64,000 nucleotides of DNA from Eulemur rufifrons (lineage: Eukaryota > Chordata > Mammalia > Primates > Lemuridae). The notes beneath the pieces were generated by a model. The model searched no databases and was not told the DNA's origin. It was given only the letters and a program-made list of their open reading frames with translations. Shown piece by piece: positions 35,465-47,742 of the stretch. A program made the position numbers and the translations under genes. Location of the stretch: the NCBI RefSeq assembly GCF_041146395.1, contig NC_090989.1, positions 221,310,843 through 221,374,842 on the forward strand, read 5' to 3'. Numbering within the stretch: the stretch's first letter is position 1; each line of letters starts with the position of its first letter.

Positions 35465-36060
35465 AAACAAAACTTTTAATGGACTTTTATTTAGAATAGT
35501 TTTATATTCATAGAAAAATTGTGAAGATACTACCGAGAGTTCCCAAATACCCCATACCTAGTTTGTATTATTAGCATCTTACATTAGTATGGTTCACTTG
35601 TAATAATTAATGAACTAATGCTGATATAATAATTAAACTTTATATATTATTCAGATTTTCTGTTTTTAAAGAAACGTCCTTTATTTGTTCTATGATCTTA
35701 TCTGGAATATCATGTTGAATTTATAAGTCATGTGTTCTCAGGCTCTTCTAAGTGGCAGCAGTTTCTCAGACTTTCCTGTGTTTTTGATGACGTTGACAAT
35801 GTTGAAGAGACTGGTTAGGTATCTCATAGAACGTTCCTTCTTGGAGTCTGTCTGATACTTTTCTCATGTTTAGACTGGGTTCTGGTGAGGAAGATTGCAA
35901 AAAGTACCATTCTCATCACATTGTATCAAATGCACATGTTAGTAACATGACTTGTCACTTTTGTTGTTAAACTTGATCACCTATTTGAGATAGTATTTGT
36001 GAGGTTTCTCAACTGTAAAGTTGCTCTCTTGCCCTCTCTCCACTTTTCCGTGCTATATCC
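35465..36060 (-). mobile_element. L1M 3' UTR fragment
   Basis: 'tagttttatattcatagaaa', 'accgagagttcccaaatacc', 'gatcacctatttgagatagt' and 'tctcaactgtaaagttgctc' match the reverse complement of old L1 3' UTRs. Confidence 0.65.
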
Positions 36061-36093
36061 TTTGGAAGGAAGTCGCTATGTGCAACCCACGCC

Positions 36094-36190
36094 AAGTGCC
36101 TTTTTAAAAGAAGAAATTGGAGCACAAAAAAATAAAGTAATTTGACCCAGATCATAGAGCTAATCATACCTAGTCCACAGTGTGATTAAG
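36094..36190 (+). repeat. MIR fragment
   Basis: 'aaagtaatttgacccagatc' and 'atagagctaatcatacctag' match the 3' half of MIR. Confidence 0.5.
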
Positions 36191-36863
36191 CCACAGTTAG
36201 AGGATTTATTTAATTTATAATTAAATAATTCTAATTTAATTTAAAATTTAAAATTAATGTAATTCATTAATTTTATTTCACTTAAATTTTAATATACATG
36301 TAAAATTAAGATTAAGGCAGTCAATTTTGCACATACAAAATCTACTTCCCTCTCTTCCTACCAACACTTCTGATCAAAACATAAAGTATTCTTAGATACC
36401 ATATTTTTATATTCACACACACAACTGATCTCAAAATGAATAAAAGAAAATGTGTACATGTTGCAAACTAGAAAGGAACTAGTATCAGTGGGCAGGAAAT
36501 CAAGTTCCATGTGGACCAGAAATCTACATTGAAAGACTGCAGTGTAGATTTGTCATTTGGGCAGGAAGTCCCAGGGCCCTGGATCTTTGGAACATGGTCC
36601 AGAAGAGGACAAGAGGTGCATGCCCAGGTGGGCATGTCTTCTTGGCTCTTGGGGATGGTGGATGTGTGGATTTCTTGGCTCTTGGCAATGGGCATTGTGG
36701 ATGGAGAGCCAGAGGGACCCTCTGCCTAAAGTCCTGGGTTACAAGTCAGGGACCCCAGATACCCAAGTCTGAGGATGGTATGCTAAACAGCCATGGAGAC
36801 TACACTTCATTAAGAAGAAAAATGATTGCAGAGTGAAGGTATAAAGTACAAGAAGCAATGACA

Positions 36864-37236
<373 letters not shown>

Positions 37237-37249
37237 AGAAGCAATGACA

Positions 37250-38020
37250 AACAAAGGAAGCAGTAAAATACAGAACAAAATTCAAAAACGTAATTCCTAT
37301 AAAATGACAAGGATAACTGTCTTTGTGTTTTGCATTTCAAATGAAGCTGGAAATAAAATACTCCACAATAACTTGGAAGTCATGAGGCAGAGGAAGTTTG
37401 GAGGAAATTACTGTGTGCTAAGGTCCTTGTCTTTTTCAGCAGAGAAAAGAAATACTGATTAACTTTTACTTTGTCAGCATATTATAAATGTAAGAATGTA
37501 TGCTAAAATTAAACACAAAATGCATAACTTCTAAAGTGGGAAGTGAAAAGAAAGAAGTTTAAGAAATTGATTTATTTAATGAAAGACAGCAAAAAGAAAA
37601 CAAGAGAAACAATAAGAAAGAATAGCCAAAAATAAAATATAAAGTAAGATGGTCGAAATCAGTGCAAATATATCATTAATTACAAAAAGTAGATACAGGT
37701 TAAACCCATTTTTCTAATATTGACTCTCATAATTTCTGTTTGGATTAGAAAGTAAAATATAATTATGTGCTGTTTATAAGCATACCTTAAAATGATGGAA
37801 TGATTAAAAATAAAAGCAGACAAAATGGAATATTTATAATCAAAGAAGTTAATATGACAATGTTAAAAAATACTAATATTAGTAGAATGCTAATAGAATA
37901 TTAAGCAACAAAATACATAGGGAAAAAAGGACAACACAGTAATAGGAGGCAGCCTTCCAAGACTAAGAGGAATACCCCTCTCAGAAACTGATAGATCAAG
38001 GAGGCCAAATTAAGGAACCA
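37250..38020 (+). mobile_element. Degraded L1 region
   Basis: A-rich sequence with L1-like phrases (for example 'ggaggcagccttccaagact' and 'actgatagatcaaggaggcc'). Too worn to set ends; it probably surrounds the Alu at 36864. Confidence 0.4.
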
Positions 38021-38119
38021 GTTATTCTGATGAATCATGGAAGTAGGAAGTAGGATCATCTTGTTCTCCAATTCAAGATATGTGGTTCAGTCTTCAATTT
38101 GCTTTCTAGCATATGCCAC

Positions 38120-38430
38120 ATATTTCCCCTGCATTTAAGTACGTATTTTCAGTTCCCTAAACTCATTACAAGTTCTCTCCTCTGCACCTTCATACATGCT
38201 TTTCTCCGCCTGGATCTTTCTCCTCCCCACATCTCTTCTTGGCTGCTGGGCTCCAATAGCACCCCGCACTTCTCTCCCAGTGGCATATGAACTTCTGTAC
38301 TATAATTGCCTGTTATGTTTCTTTCTCCCCCACTAGGCAATAAACCTCCAAGGACTGCAGCTATGCCCTTTTCTTTACTGCAGCACAGTTCCTGGCACAG
38401 GGTTTGCTTCTTGAGAAAATAAATTAGCGA
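38120..38430 (+). repeat. L2 3'-end fragment
   Basis: Order of 'catgcttttctccgcctgga', 'ccccactaggcaataaacct', 'ggactgcagctatgcccttt' and 'agttcctggcacagggtttg' is that of L2 3' ends (the 'gagggcagggaccatgtct' and 'cctggcacatagtagg' blocks). Confidence 0.7.
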
Positions 38431-38910
38431 AGGAAGGAGTCGCGTAAAAACAAAATGTGATCACGGATGGAGGGATTAATCCTGCCTAAGAAAAAGGCTT
38501 CAGGGAGGAAATGACTTTTAAGAAAAAAGATGGAAAATGAGTAAGGGCAAAGGTTGTTTCTAGTGGAGGGAAGAGTGTGAACAAACACCTGGAGGCTAGA
38601 GAGGGAACGGCAGGGCAGAGAATTTTAAGCAGTCAAATTTAGTGTAGCCGGAGCATTGGTGACCACAAAGAAGGAAAAATTAAGCTGAAAATAGACACTG
38701 GGATCACCATATAGAGCCCGGAATGCTACGCTGAGAAGTGTATGCTTTAATCTGTGAGCAAGGTATACCCACTAGAGACATTGAAACACTAGAATGATGG
38801 TGGTAGTTATTCAAGCTATCCACTGAATATCTCCTGTTCTTCACACATCTACGCCTATATTTGGATTGTACTTCTCTGTCTGCCTTTGAGATTAAGTATG
38901 GCCACGTGAC
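38431..38910. other. Intergenic, ancient repeat-like
   Basis: 'agtggagggaagagtgtgaa' to 'gcccggaatgctacgctgag' resembles the unassigned repeat also seen in the CEMIP2 introns. No gene. Confidence 0.35.
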
Positions 38911-39033
38911 TTTTTTTAAATTTCAGAATATTACGGGGGTACAAACATTTTGGTTACATAAATTACTTCCGTACAGTTTGAGTCAAAGTTATAAGTGTGT
39001 CCATCACCCAGATAATGTGCATTGTACCTGTTA
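38911..39033 (-). mobile_element. 5'-truncated L1 tail
   Basis: A short T tract, then 'tcagaatattacgggggtac' and 'aaacattttggttacataaa' is the reverse complement of a primate L1 3' end. Flanked by 'cacgtgact' (left) and 'cacatgact' (right), a likely target duplication. Confidence 0.75.
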
Positions 39034-40511
39034 CACATGACTGACTTTAACCAGTGCTAATAAGTGAAAGTGATGTGCACCATGTCTGGCCAGAAACTTT
39101 GAGACACTTTCCGATTTATCATTGACAGAGGTGGGCTGTGTGTGTATGAGTGTGGGTGTGCATGTGCACAGGCCTGTGTGTATTTGTGTGTATAGTGGTA
39201 GGGAGCCTCATTTGGGTTGCAGACCTAAGTGACATTCTCTTATTTCTATATATCCAAAGAATGGGTATACCTTTCAGTTTTAAATTTAGAAGGAGGGAAG
39301 GGGTACAATTGGCCCCTTAGAGAACCATCCCCAAGAGAATGGGTTCATTAAACATTTGTAGAAATGGATGAAAATAAAAAAGAATAAGAAGGATTCAGAT
39401 TAAGAGACTCTATAAGGTTAGATGTGATAGGACTGGGTGATGGTTACTGTTGGAGTTGAAGAAGAGGGAAGAGTGGAAGATGATGCTGAGATTTCTCACT
39501 TGTATTGGAATGTAGATAATTGTGCTCCTAACTAAGTATCAGAGTGGAAGGACAGTCAGAATAGAGAGGAGTTTATTTTAGTTTGCAATATAGTAGACTG
39601 AGGTCTTTGTAAGTTGTCTAGATGGGGATTTCTAGGAGACTATTCAAAATGTTGTTTGAAGCCCGGGCTAGAGTTGGAATTATAGATTTGGGATGAAATA
39701 ATACAGAAATGAATACGGAGTGGAACACTTTACTTTAAAGGACTGAATAGAGGCAAAGATTCCAGAAAGGCCAATTAAGAAAATTTTCAGACCTATTAGA
39801 AGAAAGCCAAGAGAATATGATATTTCAGAAGACAGAAAGGAGAGAATTTCAGGAAGGAGGAAGTTTTAACTGGTATTGAATGTTGCTGAGACATTCAGCA
39901 GAATTAGGACTAAAGAGAGGTACTCGGATTTTAGTATGGATTTTCCCCTCTGTGATTTATTCACAGAAAAGGCAGCTTGAGTAAACGGTTGAGAACAGAA
40001 GCAGTATATAAATTATATCTTCTAGAAGTTGTTACCAAATTGCCAGAGAGGAAGTCAGGGTGGAAGCAAAGATTTTGAAAACAGGGAACTTTGGGAATGT
40101 AATTGATGCTGGAGAGAGCTGAATATTTGAGCTCTGTGGAAAAACTGAGGGTGGGTAGATGCAGAGGAGGAAACTTGGGAATCAGGGAGGAAGAATATGA
40201 TTTAAAAAAAAAAACAGGCATTTATTGAGCATCTAATATGAACCAGAAAGTTTTCTTTTTGAGTTTGAGTAACTAGGTACATGCAGAAGCCATTTACCAA
40301 GACAGGAAGTCATGGCAAAAGAACTGGTTTTTAAAGTATTGGTAAGAACACGGTGAAATGACTAACTTTGGGAGCCTAGGCTGAGCAGGGATGGATGTGA
40401 AGTTAGCTGGGAGGAGCAGTAGGTGGTCTTTCTGACCTGGAAGGTTTGAAGGACTAGAAGTCATGAAGAGAGTGAGTTTCTGTGTATGAGTCTTGAGTAT
40501 AACACCACATA
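39034..40511. other. Intergenic, nothing recognised
   Basis: Contains a GT-rich run (39135-39192). Otherwise no element or credible gene. Confidence 0.45.
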
Positions 40512-40527
40512 TTGCTTCAAACTCTTT

Positions 40528-40813
40528 TTTATTTTTTTATTTTTTTGAGACAGGGTCTCACTCTGTTGCCCTGGGTAGAATGCAGTGGTGTCATCACAGC
40601 TCACTGCAACCTTGAACTCCTGGACTCAAGCAATCCTCTTGCCTCAGCCTCCTGAGTAGCTGGGACTACAGGCGTGTGCCACCATGCCTGGCTAATTTTT
40701 CTATTTTTTGTAAAGACCAGGTCTCACTCTTGCTCAGGCTGGTCTTGAACTCCTGAGCTCAAGTGATCTTCCCAACTTGGCCCCCTAGAGAGCTTGTATT
40801 ATAGGCGTGAGCC
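40528..40813 (-). mobile_element. AluJ-type element
   Basis: Dimeric Alu in reverse orientation with the older J-like sequence. Target duplication 'tgcttcaaactctttt' (40512-40527) and 'tgcttcaaattctttt' (40814-40829), one mismatch. Confidence 0.9.
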
Positions 40814-41402
40814 TGCTTCAAATTCTTTTCAAGGTCTACTTGATATTCAGTTAATCATGATGAAGAAGATATAGTTCATCAACCTTAAGATTCCATCAAT
40901 TTCAAGACTCACCATTATTTTATGTACTACTAAGAAAGAGAAGGAAAAAAAAAAAGCCAACTCCATATGAGTTGGTCACAGCAGCCTCTTACTGCTTTGA
41001 AATGTCTCTCAGCTATTGCAAGTGGTTTGGAAATTTGTCCCACCTTCAGTTGCATTCCTTGGCTTATCGTGGGCAATCATTGTGCACACACCTCAGTAAC
41101 AAAGTATGACATCATCTACTTGTGAACATCTTATTTCTTAGTTCCTATAAAGTAGAGGCTCTTTTTTTATAAGAAAATATGGAATCATAGTCATTCTTCC
41201 CCTCATACAATAAGTATTTTCTGCTCAGGTTCTGTGTCTTTCTACATACACAATAGACTGTTTCACGCATATCAAATTTATACTCCTCTGCTTTGTTCTG
41301 CACCTTTCTACATTCTCAAAGCTTTTTATGTAAATGTCAAATCATACTGAAATATTTTTGAAAACATTTAAATAGCAGTTAAATTCAACTCTGTAGTACC
41401 AG

Positions 41403-41687
41403 TGTACTAATCTGTTTTCTTTTGCTTCTAACAGAATGCCTGAAACTGGGTAACTTATAAAGAAAAGGAATTTATTTCTTTCAGCTATGAAGGCTGAGAA
41501 GTCCAAGGTGGATGGGCTACATCTGGTGGGGGCTGTCTGAAGAGTCTTGTGTTGGTGCAGGGTATCGCATGGTCGGGGTGCCGAGTGTGCTAACATGCTA
41601 TCTCAGGTCTCTCTTCCTCTTCTTATAAAGCCACCAGTTCTACTCCCATGAAATCCATTAATCCATGAACCCATGAATGGATTAATC
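41403..41687 (-). mobile_element. MLT1-type LTR, left part
   Basis: Reverse-oriented LTR with 'tgtactaatctgttttcttt', 'tgggtaacttataaagaaaa' and 'aggctgagaagtccaaggtg'. It is interrupted by the hAT element at 41688 and resumes at 44363. Confidence 0.8.
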
Positions 41688-42091
41688 CAGGGTTAGGGAA
41701 ACTTTTCATGTTGAAAGGCCACATTAATTTACCTGTAATCAAATAAGGCTGCATTCAAGAAAGTTCAAATGGATATACGTAAAAATGTACATTATTTTGT
41801 AGAAATTTAACTACTATGTACTTAATAATTTCAGAAAATGAAAATCATTTTTTAATTTTATAGTTAACTAAACTTTTAATGACTTTGTTATGTCTGCTTT
41901 TTGTTGGAAAGCATTTGAATATTTGGTTGCAGCATGGAGGTCTGCAGTTTCAGTTGGTCCTCTAGATGGGTATCAGTCATTTGTGACCTTAAGGGCATCT
42001 TGATTTGGGTTAGGTAGGAGAATGTAGATTTGCAGAAATAAGTGATTGAAAAGCAAGAAAGCATTTTTCAGGCATGTTGCTGAAGGTGTGG

Positions 42092-43604
42092 CTATTCTAC
42101 TGCATTTTCCCATGTTTCAGTTGGATCTTTTTTAGCATCAAACAATGACTTTAAAATGCCATCTACGGAGAGCTCAATCAATTTCATCTGTAGTTCTTTA
42201 GGTGCCTTGGTGATATCAACTAGGTGAGGCTGGAATGCTAATTTGAATGCGACGTTATGATTCTCAAAGTCAGTGAATCTTTCATTGTATTCTCCAATTA
42301 ATAAGTCTATAACAGTTGTGCATTCTTCAGATAATTCACATATATCATCCTGCTCATCAATGACCTTTGCTAACTGGGGAAAATGTTCATCTGAAATTTC
42401 CTTTTGAAGAAGTGTTTTGAAAAAAGATAGCTTTTCTGAAATGCCTGGATGTTTTGCCACATATCATACATAGACTTAATTTTATCTTGCAAAGAAATAT
42501 TCAAGTCGTTTTGATTTGACATAATATCACACAGAAATGCTGCATTTCTATTGAAATCTTTCAATAATTCACATTGCTGATTCTGTTCTCCATAAAATTT
42601 AATGATCTGTTCTCACAGAGAGAAAATTTTGACTAACCACTGTTCCTACAATAGCCAAAGCACTTTTGAATGATACAGCAAATCCAGACTGAATACCTCA
42701 TAGTTAACTTTTAGCACATTACAAAACTGACGATGCCATGTTGCATTTGCATGAATGTAGTTAACAATACTTAAAACATATTGCAAAGTGTCACTTAAAA
42801 TAGTAGCTTTAGCACAGAGATTTTGCTGATATAAGAAAAAATGAAAATAAATGACAGCATCTGGATCTGTTAATACTATTTTTTATCTGTGCAATAAACC
42901 CATCATGTTTTCCTGACATGGAAGGTGCACTGTCTATACATATACTCAGAAAATTCAGTGGAACTTCATGACATTTATCTTGAAAGTTGTTTAAGATATC
43001 TATTCCCCATGTTCTATTCACAAGAATGCTCAAAGAAAGTAACTCTTCGTGGCAAAGAAAATCTTCTGTAATGACTTGAATGAAGTATAAACCCTGTGCT
43101 GAGTCAGTAGTATCAGTTGATTCATTCAAAGTGATTGAATAATATATATTTTCGTTTTGAAGTAGTGCATGAAGCTGTTCTGTTAAGTTGAAGGCTAATT
43201 CACGCTGCCATTTAGCTATGGTTCTATCTGAAAGAGGCAGTTGTTTGAACTTTGAAACGTTGTTGGGGTCTAAACATCCTACAACTTCGACAACACATTC
43301 TTCCACAATTTCTACATCACTGAATGGCTTCCCTTTTTTCCTAAGTATATAAGCTACTTTATAAGTTGCTTCAGTGGCATTTTCCAGGTCTTATTGTTGC
43401 TTAAAAGAATTGTCTTTGCTTTTGCTTTTCGTATCTTAATTTCTGCAATACAACCATTTGTACGTCTCCCTCGAATTTAAAATATTTGTGGTCCTTATGA
43501 GTGTTATAATGTTGATGAGCATTGAATTTCTTTAATGTTGATACTGCAGTATCACAAAGCAAGCAAATCATCTTATCTTTAGCAGAAACAAGGTAATATT
43601 GCAA
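42092..43604 (-). pseudogene. hAT transposase, broken
   Basis: Remains of a hAT transposase read from right to left. At 43604-43401 there is a BED-like zinc finger (CLLCDTAVSTLKKFNAHQHY) near the N-terminus. At 43306-42809 there is a 165-codon stretch of the catalytic region (SDRTIAKWQRELAFNLTEQL, then DSAPSMSGKHDGFIAQIKNS, like the 'D-A-AM-G-..G' block of hAT/ZBED proteins). At 42564-42092 are two further overlapping pieces (MWQNIQAFQKS, then ISDEHFPQLAKV). The pieces lie in three reading frames, so there are at least three disruptions, and I do not see the C-terminal dimerisation block. Related domesticated genes are GTF2IRD2 and the ZBED/FAM200 group. It cannot make a full transposase. Confidence 0.85.
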
Positions 43605-43948
43605 TTCCCAACCTCATTAAAAAATGTTTTCTTCCTTCAGCATTCTCTTGGTCTTCTTTCACATGATGAGCTGTTAAGCAGACAGAATTAAAAAATACCG
43701 TGGAGCTGTGCCACTTCAAACAGAAACACAGTGCACTGTTGTCAAAAGCTGATAATAGACTGGCGTACTTGACCCCCACAAACTCTCGACAATCAGCCTA
43801 GTGCAGTAGTGGTGCCAGTCAGGCCGGGGAAGTTAGAACTAAACCACGAGCATAGCAGCCGACAATTTAGCCCTTATGGGTTACTAATGTTCTAATTGTG
43901 CCAGTTAATCTGGGAGGATTATTTCCTTGAAACTTATTTTATTCTTTG

Positions 43949-44172
43949 TTGTTTTTTTTATTTTAAAATATTAAGGGGGTTCAAATGTTTTAGGTTACAT
44001 GGTCACTTTTGTAATGCTTAAGTCCCGGCTATAGGTGTGCCCATAGTTGTTCATTGTACCCATTAGGTAGGTTTTTGCTGCCCCCCCCCGTCCCCCCCCC
44101 CCCCCCCCGTTGATTTCCACTGAGTTCTACTTCCCTCTATATCTCAAGAATGGAAAAACAAACAGTATTCAC
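43949..44172 (-). mobile_element. 5'-truncated L1 tail nested in hAT
   Basis: A T-rich start, then 'taagggggttcaaatgtttt', 'gtcccggctataggtgtgcc' and 'tacttccctctatatctc': reverse complement of a prosimian-type L1 3' end. Flanking 'tattctttg' at 43940-43948 and 44173-44181 is a perfect 9-base target duplication. The C-rich tract 44081-44108 lies inside it. Confidence 0.85.
44081..44108. repeat. C9-GT-C17 homopolymer tract
   Basis: Nine C, then GT, then seventeen C. The complementary strand has long G runs and could form quadruplex structures. Likely unstable in length and a hard spot for sequencing. Confidence 0.9.
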
Positions 44173-44362
44173 TATTCTTTGGTATTTTAAATAATTTCAT
44201 TTTTAAAAATTAGATAAAAATATAAAAGATGAACAAAAATGTATTAATAAAAATAAAAGGATTTGTTCCGTAAAATTTCGATTCAGTCAATAGGCCACAC
44301 TTAAGGACCCAGAAGGCCACGTGTGACCTTAAGACTGCAGGTTCCCCACCCCTGGATTAATC

Positions 44363-44481
44363 CATTCCTGGGGGCAGGGCCCTCAGGGTCCAGTCACCTC
44401 TTAAAGGCCCCACCTGTCAATACTGCTACATTGGGGCTTAAGTTTCAACTTGAGTTTTGGAGGGACATTCAAACCATAGCA
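44363..44481 (-). mobile_element. MLT1-type LTR, right part
   Basis: Continues the LTR broken at 41687: 'acctcttaaaggccccacct', 'gtcaatactgctacattggg', ending 'aaaccatagca'. The junction with 41687 is seamless when the hAT element and one GATTAATC are removed. Confidence 0.8.
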
Positions 44482-47050
44482 ACTGGGTCATACATAATCC
44501 AACAGAGATGGTGACATTCCTTTGAACAGCCACGACCAATGCAGTGCATACATCAGCAATGGCAACTCTATCACGATGCTGCCTCCATGATAGGCATTGA
44601 AAATGCAACCCACTGGCTCATAAAATTGGCATTCCAATTTCAGAGATGTTAAATGTGAAAAAAAAATGTCTTGCTGTTGTTGAAATATGGAAATGAAATT
44701 TTACAGAAATGTAGTAACAGAGATTCACAGATAAACTTCCACCTTAATTATAACCAAACTATTTGCTACCTAACTTCTAATTAGTGTTGTTAACAGATAC
44801 TGTATTAGTATTGATGTGAGTTTTAACGTTCCTTATATTCTTTGCTATGCCCTGAAGGAAGTGTGGAATGCCCAAGACACCAGTGCTCTGTGAAGGGGGA
44901 AAAATAAAGGCTTGTGTATTTTGCCTGCAAATAACTCAAACTGGTGTATGTATCGTCATCAGACAATGGTAGGTATGTTTTGTTTATAGGTGGACCTGGG
45001 TCTGCTTTAATTTCTATGAGTTCTTTTCCTTAATTCTTAGGAAAGGGAAAAGATATCACTTTCTGAGATTCTGAAGTTCAAAGTCATTCATAAAACTGTA
45101 ATGCCAGAGGATCTCAGAAAATGTCTCGTTCCAGAATGCTGCGTTCACAGATTGAACAACTAGTTCATGCAAGTCACAGGTGGCAAATGAGCTATGCTTC
45201 AGTGTATCATTCTTTGATGTGGTAGGAAAAAACAAACCCAGGTTAAGCCACAAACTGGAGTTTTTATGAGGTAAAAAATCATGCTTAGAAGACATGGTTT
45301 TAAATGCCAGTCAGGTGCTCTTTATTAGATGTTACACGTTCCCAAGAACAAACCCTCTCCTTGTCTCTGCCTTCTGCCTTCTGTCAGTCACACCTATCTC
45401 TTTTATCTCATTTTGCTTTGTTTTGTTTTTGTCCCTTGTGGGGTCAAGGTTGGTGTGTTTTGTAGAAGTAACGAATGTCTGGACTTCTCATTCTTCAGAG
45501 CTCTGGGGTGAGTTTAATCTACACACGTTTATGAGTGGTGACGAGCCCTGGTGGGGGGTGTTGTAGCACTACTTTTGCAGGAGAACTGGCTTCACTGAGT
45601 AATGCCAGCCGAAGGGGAAGCCCAGCAATTTGCTTTCATTTAGATCAGACATTTGAACCAAGGGGAGAATGGCCCCCACTTTTAAGCCCTTATGAGGCCC
45701 AACTTTTGTCAGTGCAATCCCAGAACTATTTTGCTTTCATCTGAGATGGCTAAGAGTCAGGGAGTGGAAGACAATTGTTTAAAAGGAGGCTCTTTGTTCA
45801 TACTGGCTCTCAGATGTGTTTCATAGGAAAATTTCCATAGGAATTCTAGGAAGAGAAACAAATGGTTTAGGCAGAGAGCAACATTTGCTCTATTAAACAT
45901 TCCGGTGGTTGGGTCTGTAGCCAGCAGGGCAGCCAAGCCCAAGGAATTCCAAGGAACACAGCCCTTTTTGTGAATCAGAGCCTCATGTCTGGCTACAATG
46001 CTAATTGTTTCACATCAGCAGCTTGGTGTATTGTGCTATGGGGGGCTTTTGTCAGAAAGAGGCTAACTCCTAGTGCTTATTCAAAAAGGTTACAGTTAGA
46101 AAGGATGATGGAACAGACCTTGAGAAAGTAAACACAGGCACCAATCTCCCTTTCATTCTAAATAGCTTTCTCTGCCCTGCTTCTGCGATTGTCCTACGCT
46201 AAATGCTTGTCATCTTCTTGGGGTTCTCTTCTCCTAGGAAAGAGCATAGCCTATCCCTGGGTAGCAGATATCAGAATGCTGTAGTGTAAACAGCTGACAT
46301 GGGAAATAGGCACCAAGTGGAGGCTGGTGGGGATTTGAACAAAGCCCAAACATGCCTGGGGTCAACTCGATTTACAGGAATCAACAGGACCTGGAAAAAC
46401 CCCAAGGCGTGAAGCTTTTGTTTGGAAAGTTTCACAGGATAAAGGCTAGCCAGATCTAAATAAAGCTTTTCCATTAGGATTTCAAAACAAAACACTGAAA
46501 AAAAACAAACAAACAAAAAAAAAAAACCAAAAACAAGAAAACCCAGAGGGTGTCTCTATCTTTCCTTGCTACTGGCCAGGTTTTAAGTTCAGTGAAAGGA
46601 CTAGTGAGCTGGATGTGGAAAAAGATGCAATCAGTCTCTTGGAACAACTCAAGGATCTATCCCATCGTGGAACACATAAGCACTGCAGAATTGCATTAGC
46701 TACAGCTAATTAGTTAATTTTGCCTGATGTTTTCATTGTGGTTTAATATTTGTAGGACTCGCACCATACATTGGGGCAATGTCACGTTGATACACAGAGC
46801 AATAGTGACTTAGCAATGACGTACTGGAAGTGTGCCTGTGCATCCTCCATTCTTGGATGCCATCTCTGGCACGGCCACCAAAGCAAATTCGAGTCTCCGT
46901 TTCCTCCCCTGTGGAATGGTGATACAAAATATACCAATTTTACAAAAATCAAGGGAAAAACTATGAGTAAATGTAAACTGTAAAGGTTCTAGGACTTTGC
47001 ACAGTGTCTGTGCCTTAAACACCGTGGCTTCCCCCACATATGGATTTATC
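44482..47050. other. Intergenic, nothing recognised
   Basis: Unique-looking DNA with small frames only. An A-rich stretch at 46497-46545 may be a degraded retroelement tail. Confidence 0.45.
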
Positions 47051-47052
47051 TA

Positions 47053-47429
47053 CAGTAGTCCTCCTTTATCTTTGGTTTCACTGTGGTTTCAACTACCCGT
47101 GATCACCCTTGGTTTAAAAATATTAAATGGAAAATTCCAGAAATAAACAATTCATAAGTTTTAAATTGCATGTCATTTTAGCATGATGAAATCTCACATC
47201 AACCCACTCCATCCTGTAGAGGACGTCCTCCATCCTGCAGGAGCTGTGAATCATCCCTTTGTGCAGTATGTCCATGCTATATATGCTACCTGCCCATTAG
47301 TCATTTAGTAGCCCTCTTGGTTATCAGATGGAAAACACATAGTATATTTAGGGCTCAATACTATCTCCAGTTTCAGGCATCCATTGGGGGCCTTGGAATG
47401 TATCCCCCAAGGGTAAACGAGTATTACTG
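47053..47429 (+). mobile_element. Tigger-type DNA transposon (TcMar)
   Basis: Starts CAGTAGTCCTCCTTTATC after a TA (47051-47052) and has the Tigger blocks 'taaatggaaaattccagaaa', 'taaacaattcataagtttta', 'tgaatcatccctttgtgcag' and 'agtcatttagtagccctctt'. It ends near 'gtattactg'. Internally deleted and without a usable transposase. The right-hand TA is mutated. Confidence 0.85.
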
Positions 47430-47546
47430 AATTCATGCATTCAATAATATTTATGGAACCAAAAAATACATTGTAGCTACTCCATTAGTGTTTGGTGAAT
47501 GAAAATGTGTTTTATGGGCAAAGCATTATCATTACTCTTTATAGCA

Positions 47547-47742
47547 GGGGTTGGCAAACTACAGCCCATAGGCCTCTTTTTGTAAATAAAGTTTTATTGG
47601 AACACAGCCACACCCAGTATTTATGATGGCTACTTTTGTGCAACAACAACAGAGATGAGTAGTTGTGAGAGAGGATTTATGGCTTGCAAAGCCCAAAATA
47701 TTTATCATCTGGCTTTGATGGAGAAAATTTGCAGACCCCTGT
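47547..47742 (+). mobile_element. Charlie-type hAT MITE
   Basis: Starts CAGGGGTTGGCAAACTACAG and ends TTTGCAGACCCCTG, with 'aaataaagttttattggaac' inside. Flanked by 'ctttatag' and 'ttctatag', a plausible decayed 8-base duplication. Confidence 0.88.

Larger units (their letters stand above)
41688..44354 (-). mobile_element. hAT DNA transposon (Charlie/GTF2IRD2-like), complete ends
   Basis: A 2667-base hAT element bounded by terminal inverted repeats: left CAGGGTTAGGGAAACT; right, as reverse complement, CAGGGGTGGGGAACCT (13 of 16 identical). Both flanks carry the same 8-base target duplication GATTAATC (41680-41687 and 44355-44362), the hallmark size for hAT. It carries a broken transposase gene on the - strand and has been hit by an L1 tail at 43949-44172. 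The transposase resembles the Charlie8-type domain captured by human GTF2IRD2. The TIR 'caggggtggggaacctgc' also fits that group, but I cannot name the exact family. Confidence 0.9.

Noticed and set aside
47547..47742. Possible processed pseudogene with an 'aataaagttttattggaaca' end
   Set aside because: Both termini are hAT-type inverted ends (CAGGGGTTGG and GACCCCTG), so it is a Charlie-type MITE.
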